Shown here: positions 11,801-23,040 of the stretch, one piece after another
Position numbering within the stretch: position 1 is the stretch's first letter
Layout: every line of letters starts with the position of its first letter
Assembly (NCBI RefSeq): GCF_963576675.1
Contig: NC_088916.1
Location: forward strand, 8,323,001-8,387,000
Source of the DNA: Euphorbia lathyris
Lineage: Eukaryota > Streptophyta > Magnoliopsida > Malpighiales > Euphorbiaceae
Direction of reading: 5' to 3'
DNA length: 64,000 nt
Translations under genes and position numbers: made by a program
The notes under the pieces: generated by a model
Databases searched by the model: none
Told to the model about the DNA's origin: nothing
What the model saw: only the letters and a program-made list of their open reading frames with translations

Positions 11801-14800
11801 TTCTTACGCCGGTGTACTCACGAAACAGCCGGAGATTGCTTCTGCGTCGGCGGCGACTATCTCTGAGGTGGGTGGCATTAAGACCATCCAGATTAATCAA
11901 GCTGCGTATGATCGCAGGGTTGAGCTGTGTGCGAATTCGCTGATTGGCCTTCTTGTTCTGAATAAGGGGGATACTCCGTGGAAGGTCGCCGAATTGAAGC
12001 AGACTTTAAACAAAATCTGGGGATTGAAGGAGCCTTAGAGGTTAATCTCTATAGGTAAGGGATATTTCCATGTTAACCTGGAGTCGAAGAACGCTAAGGC
12101 GCAGATACTAGCCAGCGGGGCAGTCAACACGAAGCCAGGAACTTTCCGCCTGCAGCCGTGGGTTCCGAATTTCGATCCTTTGACAGAAAAGTCTACACAT
12201 GCTCAGGTATGGGTTCGCCTATACTCACTACCTTGGGAGTACTGGGATACTCAGATTTTGGATGATATTGCTAAAGGTATTGGTGGATTACTGCGCCTTG
12301 ATGCTGCCACTCTGGATGGCGATTTTGGGCATTACGCTAGATTGCTCCTAGACGTTGATCTAGCTACAGAGCTGCCAGTCAAACTTGGTATTGAACGACA
12401 CGGTAAGCAGCTATGGATAGAGGTCGTTTACGAACGATTACCCAGTTTCTGTCGAATCTTCTCCTGTATTGGGCATATGGCTTATGATTGTCGACATAAC
12501 AGGAAGCCTATAGCAGAAAAAGTCAACTCAATCGCAGCTGCAACTGATAAAAAGAAACCGCAACCCCAACGGGTGAGCCGCCAACAGACAAAAGACACCG
12601 AGGTTCCGGTGATTGGAATAACGGCGCGTATTCTTACGGATTTAGAGCGACAGCCGTCGTCTACAACTCCTATGGCAGAAAAGTCGCCACCAGCGAGTGG
12701 GGGACTGGAGGCTAGCCCGCAGGCGGGGGGCAATGAATTGATTTATGACTCATCACCGGAGAGGCCTGGCTCACCTGGTAATTCCAATATCATTTCCCCC
12801 CCCCTCCCGTAAATCATGGGCTGATCAAGTGGATGAGGAAGAAGAGGAGGAAGAGGGGACACAATGGGAAAAAGGTTACAAATAAGAAAACGAGAAGCAT
12901 TAGCAAGGAGCCTAAGACTCACCCAAGGCCCAAGCGGGTCAATAAAATCCCACTCCGTTTTAAATGAATTTGTTATTCTGGAACTGCAGGGGCATCCTAA
13001 ACCTGGATACGCAAAGGTACCTCTCTAACTTGTGTCTGTTACATAAGCCGGATATGCTTTGTCTTGCTGAACCAATGGTCACTTTTGATTCTATTCCGTC
13101 TTCATTTTGGTCGAGATTGGGTTACACTCTCCTGGGTAATAATGTGAAGGACCTGCCTTCTTTATGGGTTCTGTGTGCAAATAGATTTGTCAGTTCAGTT
13201 TCAATTACTATGTGTCATGAACAATTTGTGTTGCTTCAAACCCAGGCTATGGGTATTACTCATCATGTGTGTTTTGTCTATGGAAGTGTTTGGGCAAATA
13301 GAAGGTTGTCTCTCTATCAATGCATTCTTAACCAGAAAGGTCAAATTCCTGGCAATTGGATCATTTTAGGCGACTTCAATGCTATCCTTGGGGCTCATGA
13401 GAAAACTGGTCGGTCGCCAGCTAGCCGGCCGTGCAGGGACTTCCACTCATTTATTGATGATGGAAATTTGGTTGACGGGCAGTCAAATGGCCAATTTTAC
13501 ACTTGGTGCAATGGAAGGTCAGGAAGTGCAAGAGTTGAAAGCCGTCTGGACAGAGTTCTTCTTTCGTCAGATTTCCTTGATAATTGTTCCAGGTACGATA
13601 TCGTTACTCTGGTCAGGCATCACTCAGATCACTGCCCTCTTTTATTCCGTAGTATGGAAACTCATCCTCGTTTTACACGTTTTCGGTTCCAAGAAATGTG
13701 GGTGACTCATCCCAACCTCCGCACTGTTATTAACCAGTTCTGGTCTTCTGAGCATCCGAGGTTACCACCGATGCAGCTCCTTAGTTACAAACTTAAAATG
13801 CTTCGTCCTATTCTCCGGAAATGGAACAGGGATGTCTTTGGATTGTTAGATGTGAATATAGCTTTGGCTTCTACTACTCTTGGCAATATCCAGGCTCAGA
13901 TTTTGGGACAGGGATACAGTACTGAGCTTCAGCGGAAAGAATTAGAGGCTCATGCGCATCTTGAGGAGGAACTGCGCAGGAAGGAGATTCATTGCCGGGA
14001 GAAAAGCCGAATCAAATGGCTTAATGATGGAGATCGTAACACAACTTTCTTTCATCGAATTGCTTCTGCAAGGAAGGCCTCCTCTGGCATCACGGCTTTA
14101 AATATAGAGGGCGATCTGGTCACGGATTCTGAAGCTATCACGGGACACATTACTAATTTCTATGCAAGCCTTTTCGCCAATGAGGCAGCTGAGCCTCGTG
14201 ATTTTACTCAGGTATATGAAGTCATTCCCAGATTGGTCACGGATGATGACAATTCTCTTTTAACCGCTTGCCCGACTATGGCTGAAGTTAGAACAACGGT
14301 TTTTGGCATGGATAAGAACAGCGCGCCGGGTCCGGACGGCTTCACGGGTTGTTGTTTTCAGAATTTCTGGAATATAGTTGGTTCGGATACCTATAATATG
14401 GTCAGAGCTTTTTTTAGCACTGGGATCATGCTACCCGGTCTCAATTCTAGCATTATGGCCCTCATTCCAAAATTAAGCAATGCCATTGCTATAGATCAGT
14501 TCAGACCAATTGCAATGAGCAATTTCGGGTACAAAATTGTTGCTAAGATCTTAGCAACCCGGTTATCGAATATAGTAGCTCGGATTGTTTCGATAAATCA
14601 ATTTGGGTTCATCCCGGGGCGTAATATACATCAATGCATTGCAATTGCTTTAGAAGGAACAAACATGCTTAAAAAGCGCTGTTTTGGTGGAACCATGGCT
14701 ATGAAGATTGATATTCGAAAGGCTTTTGACACTCTCAACTGGGATTTCCTCTTGGCGGTCTTAAATGCATTTGGGTTCTCTCCGAAATTTCAATCCTGGA

Positions 14801-17800
14801 TTATTAATTTGCTCTCCTCGGCGCAGATTTCAATTCAGACTGGTACCGTTAATAATTCTTATTTCAGCTGCTCTAGGGGGGTTCGCCAGGGAGACCCCTT
14901 GTCGCCACTTCTTTTTGGAATCGCTGAGGATTTCCTCAGCCGCTGGCTTATGCATCTGACAGACACTGGTTGGTTAAGACCTATGGCTTACACAAGGGAT
15001 TCTACTTTCCCTACGCATCTGTTATACGCAGATGATGTTCTGTTGTTCGGTGCTGCGCTGCGGACAAACATGGTGACGATCCGGAATGCTTTTGCTTTGT
15101 ATAGCTCCATTTCGGGCCAACAGATTAACTGGAAAAAATCTGAGGTCTATTTTGGCTCTTCAGTTGCAAATCGCAGGGGATCTGTGCTTGCTGAAGACCT
15201 CGGAATTGGTATCGGGAAATTGCCTTTCAAATATCTTGGAATTCCTTTGTTCTGGGGAAGCCCAAAGTCTAGGGATCTGCGTAGTCTAATGGACAAAATT
15301 CTTTCTGCTTTTGCAAAATGGAAGGGCACAAGCTTATCAATGGCGGGCCGTGTGGCTTTAGTGAACTCGGTCGTTACCGACTCTTTCATTCATTCTTTTA
15401 TTGTGTATAAATGGCCAAGGGCTTTGTTATCACACATGCAGAGATCCATACGGAACTTCATCTGGACCGGTTCCACAGACACCAAGAAATTAATAACGGT
15501 TCCATGGCACGTCTGCTGTCGCTCGATCAAGGAAGGGGGCTTGGGGATAAAAAATTTGGATGTCTTAAATACAGCTCTGTTGGGAAAACCGCGTGGGGAA
15601 TTCTGCAGGATAATTCTCTTTGCTATAATTTGCTCCGCGCCAGGTTTTTGGACACTACCGAAAGGCCAAAGAGGTGTGTCACTAACTCTACAGTTTGGGG
15701 ATCGATAAAACGGATTTTCGGAACCTTGGTGAGTCATTTCTTTTGGTGGATTGGCCAGCGCTCTTCTCTAAATTTCTGGCATGGTCAATGGCTTATTCCC
15801 TCTGTTATGGAAGAACTAGAGTACATGGATGAGGCTATCAGTGATAATGTTGATCTGACAGACACAGTGGAGAGGTATCTGGTTGAGGATGCTTGGAATC
15901 TGCCTGATCTACTTGAGAATGTTCAGGAGCGCATTCTTCAGACTGTGCGCGGTCATGAAGTAGCGGATCGCTGCGCCTGGATGCCTGCGGTTGACGGCAA
16001 GTTCTCGGTTCAGAAGTTCTACAATTGGCAGCTTCCCCAGATTGAGAAACCAGCTTGGGGTAAATTTGTTTGGAACGCCTCAATACTGTCGTCGCGCTCT
16101 TTCATCTGTTGGAGAGGTATTCTTGGATATCTCCCAACGCAGGACAAACTGCAGAACCGGGGGTTTCATTTGGCATCGCAATGTCTTTTTTGTCTTACTG
16201 CGGCAGAATCCTCTAATCACTTATTCCTTCAATGCCCCTTTGCTGAGAGTCTATGGGACGGAGTCAGTCACTTCTTCAGTCGATCGATCGTTAGAAACAC
16301 GTCATTCAAGGAGCTTGTTTTATCTGCAGCGGAACAGAGCTTCAGCTCGCAAATTAGACCTCTGTGGGCGGCGGCTGTCCTTAACACGGTTTGGGTGATA
16401 TGGTCAACCCGGAACGATGCTATTTTTAATAATAATAGGCCTTGCTTACAGACCTCTCTCCGGAAAATTTGGAAGGGAATCAAAGAAGCATCTTCATTTG
16501 GGTTCGGTCATGTCTAGAATTCAAACGTTGAACAAAGGATTTTGGAAGATCTTGGTAACCCTAGTCGGCCGGCTCGAGCTCCTCGCATCATTCCGGTTTG
16601 CTGGCAACCTCCGCCTTTGAATTGGGTGAAAGTCAACACGGATGCGTCCGTTATGGGCTCTCCAGGGGCTGCAGGTTATGGGGGGATTTTCAGGAACTTC
16701 AGAGGGAGTTTTGTTGGAGCATTTTCATTCCCTGTTGCCTCCTCTTTTTCGTTTCTGGCAGAACTGAAAGCCGCGATATTTGCGATAAAAACTGCCTTTG
16801 ACAAAGGCTGGAGGAAACTTTGGCTCGAGAGCGATTCCACTTACGTGGTGCTCCTGCTACGCACCCGTTCTCTTTCGGTCCCGTGGACTGTGCGTCAAGA
16901 TTGGCTTCACTGTCTTCATTGCCTCGAGTCTATGAGCTTTGCCGTCTCTCATATCTACAGAGAAGGGAACCAAGTAGCTGACATCCTAGCCAATTATGCT
17001 AGATTAGCCTCTAGTTTTGAATGGTGGGATTCTTTACCCCCTTTCTGTTTTCAATGTTTTCTGTGTAACTCTTGGGGTCGCTCTGTGTATCGATTCACTT
17101 GAGTTTAGACGCTCTGTTTCTGTATGTTTTTCTTTCTTTCTTTTAATAATATTGGTGCTGAGTCTTGTCGCTAGGGGGTGCCGACCTAGTCGGGATGTCT
17201 GATGCTTCTTGACTGTGTCTCCAGTTTTACTCAAAAAAAGGAATTAGTATTATACTAGCAGTATACATGTGCTATGCACGAAAAGCTTTTTTTGTATATT
17301 TTTTATAGTTTTATTTATATTTTTTAGGAAGCAAGTATTTATTAAATGAATTATGCAAATTTTTCTTTAAAATTTTTGAAAAAAATGTTTGATATAATGG
17401 AATTAGTCTTTAAAAATCTATTACCCATAAAAAACAGAAAATACTCTTTAAAGTCAAGATAATTTAAGAGATGATAAATTCATGCTTATTTAAGTGCATA
17501 ATATCGATTTATGAAGAAGTCAAATGTCTCCCTGAATCTTGATCAAATATATTGATAAATCATGCATTTTCGTTTAAAAAAAAGGACATAACAAATGAAA
17601 TTATTATGATTTAAATTCTCAATTACTTAATCTAAGAGGTTTTTATATCTCAAAAAAAATTAAATTGATAAGTAAAATGGAAGAAACATATTAACTTGAA
17701 ATTTTTTAAATGGGACCAACAACTTGAATTTTTTTAAATGTGATGAAAGAAAATATAAGTGGTAAAAAAAAGCTACTCTTCATTCAAATATTTGACAATA

Positions 17801-18859
17801 AAAAATAAAATAAATAAATTATATTTTAACCCGTTACTTATTTTGAAAAGTATCACTTTAACTAATAAAATTTGCAATACTATTTATTACTTTTAAAAAT
17901 TCTTTGCTAGGAATTAAAGCAAACATAAAATTAAACTTTTCCTTTTTCAATTATCTACTTATCATATTACAGTTGACGTTTTCAACCATTCAAATCTCAA
18001 TCATATTATATATAACACAGAATTTCATTCAGAAATAGTTAGATGGTGATTAATTGAGTATAAAAAAAACTAAATTAAAAAAAATGAGATGCGATGAGAA
18101 AGATTTTACCTGCATATATATTGTTATAAGTAGCCAGCTGAAAATTTTTGGAATGAAAATGTCTGATTTCATTAAATAAATATTCACGAAGTAAAATTGC
18201 ACATAAAAGTAGAATACCAACATATATAGTAGTTAGATAGTGATATGGACCTTCTAATTCTAACCTTATAAAAAAAAAACTTTCAAATGCATCCAAAAAT
18301 TTGAAAAGCAATAAAAAATGGAATCCAAAAAAAGGAAAAACAAAATATTATGATAAATTAGAAAAACCTATAACTAAACGTATTAACCAATGGAACAAAT
18401 CTTTGAGATGCTGAAAATGTATTTTGTAGAAGAACTATATGGATGCAGATGAAAGATATTGTTTAACAATTGATTGATTATCTTGCTATTTCAGAAAATA
18501 ATTAATAAAAAAGTCATTAATTTAAACATGAATGAACTTATAGCTTCAACGTGATATATTTGTTATTCACTTAGATAACATGCTTTCCGTGTATTTGACA
18601 CACCAGCAAACACATACTCTAGAAGTGATATACGGTAAATCTGTCTACAGATTTAGTATACAGTATAGATGGATAATTTTAAACCCAACACTAAATAGTC
18701 ACTCCACACATTTTGAATTTCTCATGCCACACAAAATAGTATTGATGTATTTTATTTTTTTTCTTTCATTTGCAGACATTGTGTAATGCTTGTGGAATTA
18801 AGTATAGGAAGGAAAGGGATCGGAAAAGAGCGAGAGATGCAGAAAAGAACTCGAATTAG
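7874..18859 (+). CDS. GATA-type zinc-finger transcription factor (GATA29-like), unit B, apparently intact
   Basis: Nuclear DNA-binding regulator by family. Five exons join in one frame: 7874-8035, 10141-10255, 10828-11034, 11128-11297 and 18776-18859 (TAG). All introns are GT..AG, in phases 0, 1, 1 and 0, giving 245 aa. Exons 1-3 encode a low-complexity Asn/Ser-rich N-terminal part with no known domain (starts MNHESCYVRSGN). The finger spans exons 4-5: C197-x4-C202-x18-C221-x2-C224, with TPMWRKGPLGPK between and LCNACGIKYRKE after, then a short Arg/Lys-rich tail. The C-x4-C spacing is the variant I associate with GATA29-like proteins rather than the usual C-x2-C; that assignment is from memory. 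Intron 1 holds a MITE and an antisense gene fragment; intron 4 is 7.5 kb and contains a LINE and a Helitron. It is the only array member without an obvious lesion. Expression is not shown, and splicing across intron 4 is inferred. Confidence 0.75.
8279..8613. mobile_element. Diverged inverted copy of the 1258 MITE family
   Basis: Read on the minus strand, the interior matches the MITE at 1258-1637, including the ATATATCATCTCTAA block and the poly-T/AT middle. The left end GAGCATCTC follows a TAA; the right end is degraded (..AACTC, then TTA). Lies in intron 1 of unit B. No coding capacity. Confidence 0.55.
9079..9327 (-). pseudogene. Fragment of a glycine- and cysteine-rich protein gene
   Basis: Antisense within intron 1 of unit B. 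The 82-codon reading frame begins with Gly-rich repeats (GGGYGSGYGALNGGY), followed by a Cys-patterned C-terminus: VVCKEKGSCYKKKLRCP, SRSGKGYGGDGGGGG, CTMDCKKKCVAYC, natural stop. The C-terminal motif resembles small secreted plant glycine-rich/Cys-rich proteins I have seen, which start with a signal peptide. Here no ATG or signal peptide is in frame: a stop codon lies two codons upstream of the first TTG. A possible splice acceptor (TATTTTTAG) precedes the frame on the minus strand, but no upstream exon is found. Best read as a 5'-truncated captured fragment. Units C and D lack it at the matching place. Confidence 0.55.
11673..12812 (+). pseudogene. LINE ORF1: nucleic-acid-binding gag-like protein, one nonsense codon
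   Basis: ATG at 11673 (MAASPKPNPSL). One frame of 380 codons, broken only by TAG at 12036-12038, where the related LINE ORF1 pattern suggests Trp. The DUF4283 region runs from about WKVAELKQTLNKIWG through QVWVRLYSLPWEYWD to ERLPSFC (about residues 105-265). The zinc knuckle reads CRIFSCIGHMAYDC: the expected second cysteine of C-x2-C-x4-H-x4-C is Phe, while the second LINE in this window keeps CSLCSSIGHSVSKC. A Pro/Ser-rich tail follows and ends at 12812. In the family this protein coats the element RNA. Two separate lesions (stop, lost zinc ligand) argue it is dead. Confidence 0.85.
12964..17102 (+). pseudogene. LINE ORF2: endonuclease, reverse transcriptase, zf-RVT and RNase H
   Basis: ATG at 12964. 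The N-terminal AP-like endonuclease starts LLFWNCRG, has LGDFNAI (residues 135-141) and SDH (221-223). The reverse transcriptase shows APGPDGF, RPIAMSN, KIDIRKAFDTLNW, RQGDPLSP and the catalytic YADD (688-691; bases 15025-15036). A one-base loss near 15580-15592 (GGGAAAACC) then shifts the frame. In the new frame come the zf-RVT segment (CWRGILGYLPT...CLFCLTAAESSNHLFLQCP, about 16100-16260), a TAG at 16515-16517, and an RNase H with all four acidic positions visible (NTDAS, AELKAA, ESDS, NQVAD), ending at 17102. Apart from these two breaks the domains look well kept. The family carries out target-primed reverse transcription. Confidence 0.9.
17255..18669 (-). mobile_element. Non-autonomous Helitron in intron 4 of unit B
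   Basis: Read on the minus strand it starts TCTATACTGTATACTAAATC after A, and ends in a small GTGCATAGCAC hairpin, ten bases, then CTAG before T. That is the Helitron rule: A|TC...CTAG|T, no target duplication. Units A (about 2190) and E (about 49210) show the empty site (..TA|TGGATAATTTT in A), and unit D carries the same element at 30485-34693. 1415 bp, AT-rich, no Rep/helicase frame. The LINE target duplication ends two bases from its edge. Confidence 0.7.
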
Positions 18860-20339
18860 TTCTTCTATTGATCAAATTTTTATTAAAATGTTGAATGCTG
18901 AGAAAACTATTTCATGTCCCTGAATTTTACTATATATCCTTTCTTTTGCTTTACTTTTTGGGCCTATCAAGGGGAATTTCATATAGGATATAGTTTCTTT
19001 TTAAGGCATATAAAAACTGAGTTGTATTCTACAGGCAGAAATTTTACTATGACACCACCTCATAATCTGATTTGGTGTGCATAGCCAATAAAATCAGTAC
19101 AACTTTTCATCATTATTTTTTTTTTGAAACAACTTTCCAGCATTATTTTGATTGCATGATTTGGGATCTAACCCAAGTGCAGAAGTATGTTAAAATTGGG
19201 TTAAGATATGCAGATGAAATTTGTTTCTTCAATTTCTTTTACTTTTTTATAATTTCCCATCAATCAAACATGTGATTGTAAGAAAGTTCCATAATTTTTT
19301 TTTTTTTTTTTTTTTGAGGATTTCTCTGTTGTCTGTTCTTTTATATATAGAACTCAGATGTCTGTTTGGTTGCTGAGAAAATGAGGTAAAAGAAACAGGG
19401 TTAGAAAGCCTAAACAACATGAATTTAAGTTAATTATCTCTAAAATTTTCTGAGCCATCAAACCGTAAATTACACCCAAACCAAAGATTCAATTCCATCG
19501 GCATCTTAAAATAACACAGTAGGAAACCCAGAAATTTGAGGTTGAAGCAATTCCTAAGAATAGAAAACCCAAAAGTGAAAATAGGAGAAATAAATAATTG
19601 AAGATTGTTTATTATATCAGAAACCAACAGAAAAATTTGAGAGAAATAAAGAAGTTCATCCCATTGAGTCTTCTATGTCTTCAATTTTAAAAGACTCAGA
19701 CTGAAATTGAAACGTCCTATTTAAAGCCTTCCCCCTCTTACCGCAATGTATTAGTGATGGTGGACGACCAAGCAGAACAAACTGATCAATGGTGGTGGCC
19801 AGTGGTGGTAAGCAGAGTTCACTCCGATAGTTTCCCGGAAAAGAAAGTGAGAGGAGAGAAGTAAAAACATTAATTAATTTTATTAGAAATTTAATAACAG
19901 GTGTACTGATTTTATTGGCACCATATTATATTGATCCAAATTTAATAACAGTATTTTTTGCACCTTATTCCAAATTTAATTTTTATAATGTTAAAAAGTA
20001 TAAAGTTAAGTGACGTTTATATTATGTTTTGAAGTTTAGTATTCATAGCGTGAAAATAAATAAAATTTGGTGGCATGGATATAATTTACCCTAAATTGAT
20101 AGATTCCTACGGAATGGTGATGAGCATGTCAGACTGCTTTTGAAGAGAGAAAAAACAAAAATAAAACTAATTACTATCCTCTATTGTAATTACACAATAT
20201 TAATTGTATTATTTAATGAACATCACTTCTCTTGTTTTAGTAAAACAGAACATGATCAGATCCATATATATATATATATCAATTTTAAATACTAATTAAA
20301 ATTTATTAATATTAGACTGGTAAAATAATTTTGATATAA
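18860..20339. other. 3' flank of unit B and spacer
   Basis: 18860-19350 matches the flank after unit D exon 5 (about 43048-43440), with local replacements. No ORF with a recognisable domain. A GGTGG-rich piece at 19760-19830 and poly-T tracts are present. No gene called. Confidence 0.45.
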
Positions 20340-20500
20340 TAATTACAAAACATAAAATTGAAAAAATTAGTATTAAATGATATTTTAAATAAGACTCGCT
20401 TGGGTCTTATATACTAATTAGCAGCTCAATGCGTAAATTATTTTCGAATGTAAGTCTAAATTATGTATAATTTGCATCTAACATTTCTCTAATTAGCCAA
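20340..20500 (+). repeat. Isolated fragment of GATA intron 1
   Basis: Matches the window start (about 1-30 and 325-420): TTAGTATTAAATGATATTTTA, then AATAAGACTC..TTGGGTCTTATA, and the run to CATCTAACATTTCTCTAATTA. It is a leftover of another array unit without its exons. Confidence 0.55.
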
Positions 20501-20624
20501 TTTTTGAGTGTCCGCCCTGCTTGCAAACTGGCTCCGACCGTTGACTAGAAAATTTGACTTTCAGCATAAACTCATTACGGTGCGGCATCTAACAATTTTT
20601 CAGTGTCACGCCCCGCTTGCAAAT

Positions 20625-20663
20625 AGGCTCGGACCGGTCTTCCCCCCGGTCCGGTCCGAGCCT
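20625..20663. repeat. GC-rich perfect hairpin
   Basis: Arms AGGCTCGGACCGG (20625-20637) and CCGGTCCGAGCCT (20651-20663), 13 bp each and fully complementary, with a 13-base loop. It sits in a short GC-rich island (about 20600-20730) unlike the AT-rich surroundings. Probably part of a degraded transposon end; function unknown. Confidence 0.6.
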
Positions 20664-21469
20664 GATAATATTGCTTATATATATGACCAGGGGGGCCTGG
20701 GGCCCGGCTCCTCCGGCCGCCGGAACTACCTTGACGCACTGTTGTTTTGGTCCCCCTGTCGCAAATTTTTTTTATCGAGTATTGAATTAGCCCCCAAAAT
20801 AGCCCATTAAGTGTAGGCATCTGAAATCAATTTTTTTAATTTTTTTTTATCTATTCAACCCACCCTAAATCCTTTTTTTTTTGTACATGTTAGGACTATT
20901 AAACAAAATCTAGTTTAATTTTGAGAAATTATACATTAATACTCAAAAAAATGGTCCTTGACCATTCAAATTATAACACGCATATATACACAAAAAAAAA
21001 AATTGAGCAAGTTCGATTTAGCAAAAAAAAAATTTTTTTGCGAACCCACGTGTAAAATCGGCTGCCCAACCGAGTAATCCTGTATTCGCCGCCATATATG
21101 ACACATATCACTAAAAAAACAACTCTTTACTGATGGAATTTTTCGTATAGAATAGTTATTTTCAGGTAAAAAAAATAAATTGAGCGTTATTCTGCAGGAA
21201 CCCCTTTTCCTTCCCATTTGGTAATCTTGTATTAGGATTAGGACAAAAATAATAATGATTATGATTACTAAAAAGAAAAGAGGTTTGTTTGGTGTTCATG
21301 CACTACTGTATTAAAACTAGATAATTCTAAGTATAAATCTGAAACCTTCCTTAAATATCACAACAAAATTCATCCCACTGATCAGGAAATGTGTAATTGG
21401 TATTCACATTACTGCTTATTATAGTTTAATTACTGGGTTAATACTTAATTTCTTCCTTAATTTGTCCAA

Positions 21470-21910
21470 AAAGCTTGATTGACCCCTAAACTGTCATAGT
21501 ATCTGGATAACTCCCTCAACTTGCATAAAAGGTTCATCTAGCACCCTGAACTTGCGTAAAATGTAATTAATTAATCAGTCAGTTGTAAAATAGTAAGATG
21601 CATGTGGAAGATATATTACATGCACTTTAGAATGTTATTACATAATTCACAAAATACATTAAGAATGAAGTGCTTACTTGCTCAATTATATTATCTTCTT
21701 TAATATTAGAACATCATACCCTGACCTTGGTGGTTTTACTTGTTTTTAGGACGTGTGCAATACCTCTTCCACATTTAACTTACCTTTTTTTTTTTGCAAC
21801 TGAGTGTTTCATTGAATATATTTTACACAAGTTCAGGACCAAGTTAATGCTTTATGCAGGTTGAGATGTCTATCAGAACACTTTAAAAGTTCTGTGGCTC
21901 AATCAAATTT
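21470..21910. mobile_element. MITE-like element with long inverted ends
   Basis: The left end (AGCTTGATTGACCCCTAAACTG..CTCAACTTGCATAAA) is an imperfect inverted match of the right end (TTTATGCAGGTTGAGATGTC..GGCTCAATCAAAT) over about 60 bp. No coding capacity, and the target duplication was not resolved. The style is close to Mutator-like MITEs such as 58687-59305. Confidence 0.5.
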
Positions 21911-22055
21911 TTTTTAGTACATATTCAAGAGGCAAATGATGTATTAAGGCTTGATTATTTACCTATTCTGCATAAATTAGGTATACATTAATATTGGGCA
22001 AAAGGCATCTTTAAGCTTCTAATTCTTCCATTGGTTGATTACCATTTTGTTCTGG

Positions 22056-22735
22056 TAAGAAATAGATTCGGGTTACAGAAAAAAACCAATTGGAAATTGA
22101 GAACAGAAATCGAACTGTGCCGTGGCGGAGGCCACTGCCTTGAAAGCGATTTCGGCAGACCGAGGTGCAATCTGTAATTCCGGTCGCTCCCCAAGGTTAA
22201 CACAGAAACCTTCGAACTTGTGCACTCAAAGTCGAAGATAATGGAACAGCAAGAGTGTATTTTAATTGCCCAGAAAATATGATTGACGAGATTAAAAGAA
22301 AAAAACTGTATCTCCAAAGCTGGAAAGTAGTTGTATTTATAGGCTTCAGAAATACGAACGTTAGAACGTTCATATACATGTTAGAACGTGGAGTAAGACC
22401 AGGAGAAAAATAAGGTTCCGATTTTGACTAAATAAAATGTTGAAGAAAAATTCAAAGAAGTTAAAACGGATAAAAATAAAAATAAAATTCGGACCCAGTC
22501 CGGACGGGCGTCGCACGAGCGAGCGCGCGTATGGTATATTTGCTAAAAACCACTTAACATAATTTAAAGGCTTCTAAAGCTCAATTCTATATGTACCCAC
22601 TCAAACCTTTGCAAGTTTCCTATGTGGGATTGTGAAAGTGCTCTTGAAAGCAAAGTCCCTAAAGACAAATATACCCCCACTTCAAAGCCTTTTTATTCAA
22701 TCACCAAAGCCATTTATTCTAACAATCCCCACATT
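22056..22735. mobile_element. Insertion of about 0.68 kb, possible solo LTR
   Basis: Flanks on both sides match 60810-61030 continuously, but that paralogous segment lacks this block, so it is an insertion. It contains the locally GC-rich ACCCAGTCCGGACGGGCG and GAGCGAGCGCGCG region and ends near CTAACAATCCCCAC, a sequence style seen at copia LTR/internal junctions. No clean target duplication was found. Confidence 0.4.
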
Positions 22736-22839
22736 TTAACATATTAAATTATTAATTGTCACATTAACCGTTGACTAGAAAATTTGACTTTCAGCATAAA
22801 CTCAGTTTATATGATGGTATTCATTGAAATTTACATTTT

Positions 22840-22945
22840 TTTTAATTAAAAACGGAGGATATTAATGGAGAAGCCGGGACATCCCTAAAATTATCCCTAA
22901 CATAGCTAGTGCAAGAATAAAATGAGCTGTATTAGCCCCCAATTC
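22840..22945 (-). mobile_element. Deleted relic of the LINE tail seen at 61030-61520
   Basis: The poly-T start, the GAGAAGCCGGGACATCC block and the ATAACATAGCTAGTGCAAGA-like block are the two ends of the LINE fragment at 61030-61240, here with the middle removed. It marks 22740-22945 and 60915-61240 as paralogous array flanks. Confidence 0.5.
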
Positions 22946-23040
22946 CCTTATATTTGGTAATGTTAGATTAGTATTTGGAATAAAAAATAATTTTTTTAAT
23001 AGTACTTAGGGTTATCGCCAAACCTCTTATTTAACTTCTG

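Larger units (their letters stand above)
11605..17237 (+). mobile_element. LINE (plant L1-type), near full length, in intron 4 of unit B
   Basis: 5.6 kb element bounded by a perfect 15 bp target duplication AAGGAATTAGTATTA at 11590-11604 and 17238-17252, with a short A7 tail. It has a GC-richer 5' UTR, ORF1 (DUF4283 plus zinc knuckle) and ORF2 (endonuclease, reverse transcriptase, zf-RVT, RNase H). Base composition is clearly higher in GC than the flanks. The matching site in unit D (30468-30482, AATGAATTAGTATTA) is empty. It is inactive as it stands, with one stop in ORF1, one frameshift and one stop in ORF2. Confidence 0.92.

Noticed and set aside
15147..16483. Several open frames antisense to LINE ORF2
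   Set aside because: They overlap conserved RT, zf-RVT and RNase H coding on the plus strand and show no domain.
20508..20820. Overlapping open frames on both strands in the GC island
   Set aside because: GC-rich hairpin DNA lacks stops by composition; translations are low in complexity and unrecognised.
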